Below are positions 1 through 5,187 of a DNA stretch of 7,271 nt, one piece after another. Origin of the DNA: Acidobacteriaceae bacterium (lineage in GTDB: Bacteria > Acidobacteriota > Terriglobia > Terriglobales > Acidobacteriaceae); assembly GCA_003133425.1 (NCBI GenBank), contig PKXI01000432.1, forward strand, positions 320 through 7,590. Reading direction: 5' to 3'. The notes beneath the pieces are model-generated. The model saw only the letters and a program-made list of their open reading frames with translations, was not told the DNA's origin and did not search any database. Position 1 is the stretch's first letter, and every line of letters starts with the position of its first letter. The position numbers and the translations under genes are program-made.

Positions 1-74
1 GCGATATCGACTTCGATGGATTGGCGGTCGATTTCGAGGGCCGGGGAGACCTCGGTCTTGGCTTCTACGCTCAT
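1..74 (-). CDS. 5' end of an unidentified gene, cut by the window edge
   Basis: An ATG at 74-72 on the minus strand opens a frame that stays open to the window edge (24 codons), beginning MSVEAKTEVSPALEIDRQ. A good Shine-Dalgarno match (GAGGA, complement of 82-86) sits 7 bases before the ATG, which makes this a credible start. The visible part is acidic and polar, with no signal peptide and no motif I recognise, so no function is proposed. It reads in the same direction as the acyl-CoA dehydrogenase, 187 bases downstream of it, and may share its transcript; the gap holds two hairpins that could separate or modulate expression of the two genes. Confidence 0.6.
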   Translation of the reverse strand, partial: MSVEAKTEVSPALEIDRQSIEVDI

Positions 75-115
75 TCTGAGTTCCTCATCAAGCTGGCCGG
101 TTTAGGGTCCAGGTA

Positions 116-152
116 TCCCACCCTTGAATCAAAAAGCGATTCAAGGATGGGG
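116..152. repeat. palindromic hairpin element, copy 1
   Basis: CCCACCCTTGAATC (117-130) pairs with GATTCAAGGATGGG (138-151) around a 7-base A-rich loop. That is a 14-position stem with one C-A mismatch (121/147), plus a T-G wobble at 116/152. In a minus-strand transcript the mismatch becomes a G-U wobble, so the stem would be fully paired. It lies after the acyl-CoA dehydrogenase stop and before the next start. No T-run follows, so it is not a classical terminator. It shares its outer arms with copy 2. Confidence 0.75.
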
Positions 153-171
153 CACCCGGTGGGCTTCGTGT

Positions 172-213
172 TGTCCCACCCTTTCGCCAGAAAAAAGGCG
201 AAAGGATGGGGCA
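172..213. repeat. palindromic hairpin element, copy 2
   Basis: TGTCCCACCCTTTCGCC (172-188) pairs with GGCGAAAGGATGGGGCA (197-213) around an 8-base loop, AGAAAAAA. The outer arms (CCCACCCTT / AAGGATGGGGCAC) match copy 1, while the five inner pairs differ completely and are still complementary. The C-A mismatch (179/206) is at the same stem position as in copy 1 and also becomes G-U in a minus-strand transcript. CCCACC at 175-180 could instead pair with GGTGGG at 158-163, so two folds compete. It is probably a member of a dispersed palindromic repeat family. Confidence 0.75.
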
Positions 214-261
214 CGGAAGTTCTCGGGAGAGCTTGCGGTACCCGCGTTTGTTTTGGTTCGG

Positions 262-2487
262 TCATGCGGGGCCCGCCGAAGGATAGTCGAGGGCTTCGGG
301 GATCATTACCTTGCTGACGGTGTCGGCGGCGCGGTCTTTGGCGAGGCGGCATCCGCTGAGACAAGTTGTAAGTTTGCTTTGCAAGCGAAGGAACTCGGCG
401 GAGCCGATGCAACCTGCGCAGGGGCCGGCTTTGAGCGGATGAGTGCCGTCAGCGCCGAGCACATCGACGGCCATGGCGGTGATGCCGGGCATCGTCTCTT
501 CGTACTCTTCCAATTCGCTGGCGAGGAAACAACTCTTGTGCTCTTCTTCGTCCCAGGCGGGATGACGGTTGTAGCCGAAGACCAGTTCGCCGCAGATGCG
601 TGAAACTTCACCGGCTGCTTGCGCGGCTTGCGTGTGGCAAAGGTCGCTGAGGAACTGGACGGTTCCGGCGAGACCTTCTGAGGCAACTGCATCGTTGCCG
701 CCGCGGTCTTCGAGTTCGAGGACGTCGAGAATCTGCGCGCGCGAGGCGAGCAGCCAGCAGAGCGCATCGGCGAGGGCGAAGGTCACGCCCTGGCGTTGGC
801 CGTGATAGAGCTTGTTGCCTTCAGGGTCGGTGGAATGCTGCAGGTAGTTCATCGTCCAGAGCCAGAGGGTCATGGCAGAGGCGAGTGTGCACGCTCCGGT
901 TCCGGGGCGATCTGAGGCAATGCGGCGCATGGCGACCGTCCATGCGCGGAACTCGGCGAGGAAAAGCTCGGAGGTCATGGTGACAGTGAGCTGGCGGCGC
1001 TGGACAGCCTCAGGGCCTTCGTATGTGGCTTCAAGCTGCGCGTCCATCCACTTGTTGGCGAGGAAGCCGGGGCAGTCCTCGGTGATGCCGTAGCCGCCCA
1101 TGAGGCTGACTGCTTCGCGCATCATGTTGGCGCCGTGACCGGTGTTCCAGAGCTTGGTGGCGGGGCAGATTACGTTTGCCTCCGCATCCATGAGGACAAA
1201 CTGGACCAGCGGATCGGCTTCGAGTTCGGCGCGGCGGGGATCGTCGGGCTTGAGAGAGAGCAGCAGGATGGCGCGCTGTTCGCTTTCCTTGAGGGCTTTC
1301 ATCTCCGAGCGGCCGCCCTGGATGCCTTGTTCCTTGAGCAGCGCAGTCTTGTGTTTTTCGAGCGGGTCGAGGTCGTCGAAGAGACGCGCGGCAGCAAAGC
1401 CGAGCGAGGTAGCGGCTTCGCCTGTGGCCCAGACGTCAACGAGGCGGTGCAGTGCGTCTTCGCGCTGCTGAATGCCTTGCTCGTAGCGGACGGAGCCGGG
1501 ACGGGAGCCTTCAGCACCGCGGAAGCGCTCGCGCTGGTAGCGGATGACGGGCTCGACGGCGGAGAGCAGCTTGGCGGCGGTCATGAGGCCAACGGGAACG
1601 CGAGTGCGGCGGAAGACGGCTTCAATGATTTCGCCGTGGTTGTAATTGGGGACGATAACGCCGTCCTTGATGGTGTAGCCGCCGACGATGCGGTTGGCGG
1701 GCACCTTCATGGTGAAGATGGGATCGCCGGTGGAGGAGAGCTGGTGGACCAGCTTCCTGGTCGGGGTTCCGCGATCGAAGGTGCCTTCGTCGCCGTCTTC
1801 CATGATGACGACGCAACTGCCCTTGATGCGCGGATCTTCAGACATGACAGCGGCGGTGACAAAGTTGGCAAAGGCGATGTTGGTGATGAAGCGACCGCGC
1901 TTGTCGACCTGGAGCATGGGCTCTTCGCCCTTTTTCCACTCGGCGATGCTGATGCGGCCGCTGAGCATACCGGTGTCGACGCCAACGTAGGGGATGGGCT
2001 CGGTGAGGGCGAAGGCGCCGCGCCAGGGCTTGCGGTCTTCACCTGCTTGCGGGGGGGCGGCGAGGGTCTTGTAGCGGGTGACCTGCTCCTGGGTGCCGCG
2101 CTCGTGAATGGGCGCGAGGGCGAGGAAGCTGGCCAGGCTGGCTGTGGCTGCGCCACCGTCGACCCAGGCGAGCTCGAATGCGGCCAGGGAGAGTGCGAGG
2201 TTTTTGGGGCCGGCGATGAAGCCGCCCTCTTCCGGTTCCATGAAGGCGGCGGTAATGCCGGAGCGGTCGAAGGCTTCAAGCATTGCGTTCTTGGCGGGGG
2301 TCCACTCGTGGGTGTTGCGTTCTCCGGCGGCGACGAGGCGCGCTACGGTTCCGCGGGCTACGGTTCGAGCCGACTGGACGAGCATTTGCAGGTCGAAACG
2401 GTCGGCGAAGCGCCACTGGATCTGACGTACCGCGTCACCAGGGAGAGTGAGCATGGTTTTTGTCTCAGGTACCGCAACGGTGGCCAT
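262..2487 (-). CDS. long acyl-CoA dehydrogenase family protein
   Basis: FAD-dependent oxidation of an acyl-CoA to the enoyl-CoA, with electrons expected to pass to electron-transfer flavoprotein and then quinone; cytoplasmic. The 741-aa protein has the family signature FALTEP (residues 159-164) in the middle beta domain, then the C-terminal helical region with GHGANMMREAVSLMGGYGITED (about 450-470) and YEGPEAVQRR (489-498). The Glu of this YEG (E490) aligns with the catalytic base of medium-chain dehydrogenases. It is nearly twice the usual 380-400 aa, with a charged insertion around 320-425 and about 240 residues after the YEG motif. The tail carries four cysteines (C690, C693, C709, C713). 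The start at 2487 is chosen over one 23 codons upstream because GAGGA (complement of 2496-2500) lies 8 bases before it. The acyl chain substrate cannot be read from sequence. It is divergent from the cytochrome operon, and an operator-like palindrome lies just upstream. Confidence 0.88.
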   Translation of the reverse strand: MATVAVPETKTMLTLPGDAVRQIQWRFADRFDLQMLVQSARTVARGTVARLVAAGERNTHEWTPAKNAMLEAFDRSGITAAFMEPEEGGFIAGPKNLALSLAAFELAWVDGGAATASLASFLALAPIHERGTQEQVTRYKTLAAPPQAGEDRKPWRGAFALTEPIPYVGVDTGMLSGRISIAEWKKGEEPMLQVDKRGRFITNIAFANFVTAAVMSEDPRIKGSCVVIMEDGDEGTFDRGTPTRKLVHQLSSTGDPIFTMKVPANRIVGGYTIKDGVIVPNYNHGEIIEAVFRRTRVPVGLMTAAKLLSAVEPVIRYQRERFRGAEGSRPGSVRYEQGIQQREDALHRLVDVWATGEAATSLGFAAARLFDDLDPLEKHKTALLKEQGIQGGRSEMKALKESEQRAILLLSLKPDDPRRAELEADPLVQFVLMDAEANVICPATKLWNTGHGANMMREAVSLMGGYGITEDCPGFLANKWMDAQLEATYEGPEAVQRRQLTVTMTSELFLAEFRAWTVAMRRIASDRPGTGACTLASAMTLWLWTMNYLQHSTDPEGNKLYHGQRQGVTFALADALCWLLASRAQILDVLELEDRGGNDAVASEGLAGTVQFLSDLCHTQAAQAAGEVSRICGELVFGYNRHPAWDEEEHKSCFLASELEEYEETMPGITAMAVDVLGADGTHPLKAGPCAGCIGSAEFLRLQSKLTTCLSGCRLAKDRAADTVSKVMIPEALDYPSAGPA

Positions 2488-2513
2488 AATTTTGATCCTC
2501 AAGCAGCGCTCAT

Positions 2514-2519
2514 ATTGTG
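2514..2519 (-). promoter_or_regulatory. candidate -10 element of the acyl-CoA dehydrogenase promoter
   Basis: Reading the minus strand, CACAAT (complement of 2519-2514) matches TATAAT at 4 of 6 positions. Transcription starting about 7 bases further on, near 2507, would give a leader of about 20 bases containing the GAGGA ribosome site. The palindrome at 2542-2557 would then be centred near -42, the position of a class II CRP/FNR-type activator that replaces the -35 box. Position fits better than sequence quality here, so this is inference. Confidence 0.4.
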
Positions 2520-2541
2520 CTCTACGGGGCATGGCTCGGCA

Positions 2542-2557
2542 TGTGACCCACATCACT
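2542..2557 (+). promoter_or_regulatory. CRP/FNR-like operator, site 1
   Basis: TGTGACCCACATCACT, an interrupted palindrome of the form GTGA-N6-TCAC typical of CRP/FNR-superfamily sites. It lies 55 bases upstream of the acyl-CoA dehydrogenase start. It agrees with the other two sites at all ten half-site bases and also shares C at position 8 and A at position 11. The identity of the binding protein is unknown. Confidence 0.65.
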
Positions 2558-2729
2558 TTGACCTGTGGACGGAAGGAGGCGCGCGGAACGGGAAAAAGTG
2601 CGATTGGCGGGCTGGCGCGGAGCGGGGCTACGTGCGCAGTCCGTGCGCTAAGAGATTGCCGCTCTATCCGATCGGGATTGGGCGATTCCGGACCGGAAAG
2701 AGAAGGCGCAATTTGGCGGCGATTGCAGT

Positions 2730-2745
2730 TGTGATCCCTATCACT
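2730..2745 (+). promoter_or_regulatory. CRP/FNR-like operator, site 2
   Basis: TGTGATCCCTATCACT contains a perfect GTGAT-N4-ATCAC palindrome, the best of the three sites. It is 13 of 16 identical to site 1. It lies 186 bases upstream of the chosen start of the multiheme cytochrome, immediately before the inverted-repeat leader. I could not find a convincing -10 element at the class I or class II distance downstream, so whether it activates or represses is open. Confidence 0.65.
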
Positions 2746-2754
2746 GCGTGTTTT

Positions 2755-2809
2755 TTCTCAAAAGCATCACCTCAGAGGTGCGAACCCCAGCAAAAGAGGC
2801 TTTTGAGAA
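2755..2809. repeat. nested inverted repeat upstream of the split cytochrome operon
   Basis: TTCTCAAAAGC (2755-2765) is the exact reverse complement of GCTTTTGAGAA (2799-2809), an 11-bp perfect stem enclosing 33 bases. Inside lies a second small stem, CACCT (2768-2772) with AGGTG (2776-2780), around a 3-base loop. A T6 tract (2751-2756) overlaps the left arm. It begins 9 bases after operator site 2. It could be a structured mRNA leader or a second protein-binding site. Confidence 0.55.
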
Positions 2810-2851
2810 GCAGTTCAAGTTGCAGGGGCAGATTTTGTGACAGGCAAGCCG

Positions 2852-2878
2852 GGAAGGCTCGGGGGAATCCCTCCTTCC
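2852..2878 (+). other. hairpin next to a ribosome-site-like AGGAG in the leader of the multiheme cytochrome
   Basis: GGAAGG (2852-2857) pairs with CCTTCC (2873-2878), and GGG (2863-2865) with CCC (2869-2871) around an AAT loop. The stem ends directly against AGGAG (2879-2883). That AGGAG is 15 bases from the ATG at 2899, longer than usual, and 48 from the preferred ATG at 2932. An effect on translation is possible but unproven. Confidence 0.35.
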
Positions 2879-2931
2879 AGGAGAAAGAAGACGGCAGGAT
2901 GGGCGAAGCCGCAGGGTCAAGAGAGTTCTCA

Positions 2932-4149
2932 ATGGAATTGCTGGCGGGCCGGCTGAAGCTGTATGTGCGCAACGGAGTTCTGGCTGCCGGAGTTGTCCTG
3001 CTGTTGCAGGCGACGGGTTCAAGCGGGCTCCATGCCCAGACGGATTGCCTTGCGTGCCACAGCGACCAGAGCTTGCAGGATGCCGCGGGGCACAGCGTCA
3101 CTGTGGACGGAAAGAAGTTCGCGGACAGCATCCACGGCAGCCTGAAATGCGGTGATTGCCACATCAACATCAAGGAATATCCGCATCCGGAGCAGGTGGT
3201 TAAAGTCGAGTGCAAGAGCTGCCACGCGGACGAGGCGACCGGCCTGTCGAGCAGCGTGCATGCGGACTCCAAAGAGCATCCATGCACCAGTTGCCACGGA
3301 AACGCGCACACCATTTTTCCGAAGAGCGATTCGCGGTCAGCCGTGTATCCGCTGAATGTTCCAAAGACCTGCGGCAACTGCCACGGAACCGAGGGCATGG
3401 CGAAGAAACACGGTCTTCCAAGTGTGTATCCGCTTTATGTGGACTCGATTCACGGGTTCGCGCTGAGCAAGGAAGGCCTGCTGGTGGCGGCGAACTGCCA
3501 GAGTTGCCATGGATCGCATCACATCCTGAGCCACAAAGATCCGGAGAGTCCGACTTACAAGACCAACATTCCCAAGACGTGCGGAACCTGCCACGCGAAG
3601 ATCAATGACGATTACATGGCCGGAGTCCATGGAAAGGCAGTTGCCGGCGGCAATTTGAATGCGCCAGTTTGTACGGACTGCCACACGGCGCATGCGATTC
3701 TGCAGCCGACGGAGGCGGCGTTCCGCATGCAGTCGACGCCGATCTGCGGCTCCTGCCACAAGGACAAGCTTTCCACTTACCGGGATACGTTCCACTCGCA
3801 ACTTGGTTCGCTGGGCGGTTACGTGGAGACGGCGCGTTGCTGGGATTGCCACGGAGCGCATGAGATTCTGCCCGCCTCCGATCCGCGCTCGCCCATCAAC
3901 AAGGCCAACCTGGTGACGACCTGCGGGAAATGCCATGCAGGCGCAAACCTGAGCTTTGTTCAGTATCAGCCGCACGCCAACGCGCACGACCGCAAGCTGA
4001 ATCCGGCTCTCTACTTTGTGCGGCTCTTCATGAATGTGTTGCTGATCGGCACGCTTGCGTTCTTCCTCATTCACACCATCCTGTGGCTGATCCGCGCGCG
4101 CTACAACCAGATCAAGAAGAAATCGACCGATGGAGGGAAAGATGCCTGA
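2932..4149 (+). CDS. membrane-anchored undecaheme c-type cytochrome (split module, c subunit)
   Basis: Periplasmic electron-transfer protein anchored in the inner membrane, expected to take electrons from the cytochrome b encoded next. The 405-aa product starts with a signal peptide (charged residues to 14, hydrophobic core about 16-28, likely cleavage after LHA at 35). Eleven CxxCH heme c motifs begin at C39, 73, 94, 118, 147, 189, 217, 247, 272, 303 and 331. Extra histidines in SIHG, SVHA, GVHG and HGAH contexts could be distal ligands. One membrane helix lies at about 363-387, followed by a basic tail (RARYNQIKKK) that should be cytoplasmic. The start is uncertain: ATG 2932 gives a compact signal peptide with GAGAG 6 bases before it, while ATG 2899 would add 11 residues. 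The gene ends inside the cytochrome b gene with an 8-base overlap. It resembles CbcA-type or split CbcL-type cytochromes of Geobacter in architecture. Confidence 0.9.
   Translation: MELLAGRLKLYVRNGVLAAGVVLLLQATGSSGLHAQTDCLACHSDQSLQDAAGHSVTVDGKKFADSIHGSLKCGDCHINIKEYPHPEQVVKVECKSCHADEATGLSSSVHADSKEHPCTSCHGNAHTIFPKSDSRSAVYPLNVPKTCGNCHGTEGMAKKHGLPSVYPLYVDSIHGFALSKEGLLVAANCQSCHGSHHILSHKDPESPTYKTNIPKTCGTCHAKINDDYMAGVHGKAVAGGNLNAPVCTDCHTAHAILQPTEAAFRMQSTPICGSCHKDKLSTYRDTFHSQLGSLGGYVETARCWDCHGAHEILPASDPRSPINKANLVTTCGKCHAGANLSFVQYQPHANAHDRKLNPALYFVRLFMNVLLIGTLAFFLIHTILWLIRARYNQIKKKSTDGGKDA
3283..3936 (+). repeat. tandem tetraheme units inside the split-module cytochrome
   Basis: Hemes 4-7 (C118, 147, 189, 217) and 8-11 (C247, 272, 303, 331) form two related units at the protein level. 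The spacings are 29, 42 and 28 residues in the first and 25, 31 and 28 in the second, which has lost about 4 and 11 residues. The first unit has exactly the spacing of its counterpart in the fused protein. Confidence 0.65.
4132..4136 (+). promoter_or_regulatory. ribosome binding site that sets the cytochrome b start
   Basis: GGAGG lies 5 bases before ATG 4142, inside the last codons of the upstream gene. An earlier in-frame ATG at 4130 overlaps this site and has no such element before it, so 4142 is the preferred start. The overlap ATGCCTGA (4142-4149) suggests translational coupling. Confidence 0.8.
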
Positions 4150-5005
4150 TTTGGAGCAAGAGGCAGCAGAAAGCAGGCGCCACGGCGGTACAGCGGAGCG
4201 GTATTTCATGCGCTTCACGCGCGAACAGAGATACATGCACGCGGTCCTGTTCACCACGTTCCTTGGACTGGCGGCAACGGGGCTGCCGATACGCTTCAGC
4301 GAGAGCATCTGGGCGCGCGGCCTGGCCAAAGGCGTGGGCGGATTCGGGGCGATTCTCTTCTTTCACAAGTTTTTCGCCGTGGTGCTGACGTTCGCGTTTC
4401 TCATCCACGTGAAGGAGATATTCACGCGCGGAGTCCTGCATCGGGAAAAGGGCATCTTCTGGGGATCGAACTCGATGGTGGGCAACTGGAAGGATGCCAA
4501 AGACCTGTTCGGGCACCTGCGCTGGATGGTCGGCCTGGGTCCGAAGCCGCAGTTCGGCCGCTATGCCTACTGGGAGAAGTTTGATTACTGGGCGGTTTTC
4601 TGGGGCATGATCGTCATCGGCTTTTCAGGATATGCGATGTGGTTCGCGCCATTCTTCGCGCACTTTCTGCCAGGCTGGGCTTTGAACGCGGTTCTGGTGA
4701 TCCACAGCGAAGAAGGACTGTTGGCGATTCTGTTTATCTTCTCGATTCACTTCGTCAACACGCATCTGCGGCCGGACAGTTTTCCGATGGATATGGTGGT
4801 GTTTACGGGCGTGGAGAGCGAGGAAGAGTTCAAGCACAAACGGCCTTTGGAGTACGAGCGGCTGAAGCGCGAGGGAAAGCTGGAGGCGAGGCTGGGAGAG
4901 GCTCCGCAGACATGGCTGATTAATTTTTCGCGGGTGGCGGGGACGATTGCGATTGCGATTGGGCTTACGCTGCTGGTGCTGACGTTGACGGCTTATTTTA
5001 GTTAG
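4142..5005 (+). CDS. membrane diheme cytochrome b (split module, b subunit)
   Basis: Probable quinone-reactive cytochrome b of the HydC/FdnI-like class that passes electrons to the c-type subunit encoded just upstream. The 287-aa product has no signal peptide and an acidic cytoplasmic N-terminus, then membrane helices at about 33-50, 70-92, 149-170, 180-206 and 262-285. Candidate heme b ligands are H33 (first helix), H75 and H89 (second) and H188 and H203 (fourth). Each has a counterpart in the fused protein, and the pairs keep their 14- and 15-residue spacings. Shared non-heme motifs are FxRFTREQR before the first helix, PKPQFGRYxYWEKFDYW before the third and RPDSFPMD after the fourth. Unlike the fused protein, it continues into a charged stretch (about 224-252) and a fifth helix at the C-terminus. 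Substrate and direction of electron flow are inferred. Confidence 0.88.
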   Translation: MPDLEQEAAESRRHGGTAERYFMRFTREQRYMHAVLFTTFLGLAATGLPIRFSESIWARGLAKGVGGFGAILFFHKFFAVVLTFAFLIHVKEIFTRGVLHREKGIFWGSNSMVGNWKDAKDLFGHLRWMVGLGPKPQFGRYAYWEKFDYWAVFWGMIVIGFSGYAMWFAPFFAHFLPGWALNAVLVIHSEEGLLAILFIFSIHFVNTHLRPDSFPMDMVVFTGVESEEEFKHKRPLEYERLKREGKLEARLGEAPQTWLINFSRVAGTIAIAIGLTLLVLTLTAYFS

Positions 5006-5049
5006 ATTACGGCTTACTTATTTTCTCTATTGTTGTTGATCGCGGGGAT

Positions 5050-5075
5050 CCCAGGTCTTGAATTTGAGGCCTGGG
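5050..5075. other. imperfect hairpin between the two cytochrome modules
   Basis: CCCAGG (5050-5055) pairs with CCTGGG (5070-5075), and the stem can extend inward through TCTT/GAGG-type pairs with wobbles, leaving a 6-base loop. The right arm runs into a direct repeat, CTGGGGGA at 5071-5078 and again at 5081-5088. No T-run follows, so a Rho-independent terminator is not supported. It could still end or protect the upstream transcript. Confidence 0.4.
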
Positions 5076-5137
5076 GGACCCTGGGGGAACTGCATAATGC
5101 CGCCGAAGCAATAATGATTCGCCCCCGTCATGCCGCC

Positions 5138-5153
5138 TGTGACTCCAATCACT
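5138..5153 (+). promoter_or_regulatory. CRP/FNR-like operator, site 3
   Basis: TGTGACTCCAATCACT, the same ten half-site bases as sites 1 and 2, 34 bases before the GTG start of the fused cytochrome. A -10-like GATAAT (5156-5161, 5 of 6 matches) begins 3 bases after it. If that box is real, the site would be centred near -22 and would act as a repressor site. If the site sits at the class II position instead, transcription would begin at or beside the GTG. The sequence alone does not decide between these. Confidence 0.65.
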
Positions 5154-5187
5154 GAGATAATTTGCGTCTAGGCATCTCCTCATAGGC

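Larger units (their letters stand above)
2488..2931. other. divergent intergenic region, 444 bases
   Basis: Control region between the acyl-CoA dehydrogenase (left) and the split cytochrome operon (right). It contains two TGTGA-N6-TCACT palindromes (2542-2557 and 2730-2745), a candidate minus-strand -10 element (2514-2519), a nested inverted repeat (2755-2809) and a hairpin (2852-2878) next to an AGGAG. Between 2560 and 2725 I see no motif and no believable small gene. Open frames crossing it lack a supported start or are extensions from antisense reading of the dehydrogenase. Confidence 0.7.

Noticed and set aside
2803..2834. Sigma-70 promoter with TTGAGA as -35 box for the cytochrome operon
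   Set aside because: No acceptable -10 hexamer lies at 16-18 bases; the nearest candidate has only three matches and wrong spacing.
1135..2931. A reading frame that stays open for about 1.8 kb upstream of, and in frame with, the first cytochrome gene
   Set aside because: It is antisense to the well-supported acyl-CoA dehydrogenase, has a Gly/Asp/Ala-rich composition without any domain, and the real protein begins at the signal peptide near 2932. It is a by-product of GC-rich codon usage.
3337..4329. Long minus-strand open frame across the cytochrome c and b genes
   Set aside because: It is antisense to eleven CxxCH motifs and a cytochrome b, is rich in Arg/Val/Ala, shows no domain and has no supported start.
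4946..4963. Short tandem repeat of GATTGC
   Set aside because: It lies within codons for the hydrophobic Ala-Ile run of the last membrane helix and needs no other explanation.
5050..5088. Rho-independent terminator after the split cytochrome operon
   Set aside because: A GC-rich hairpin is present, but it is not followed by a T-run on the plus strand.
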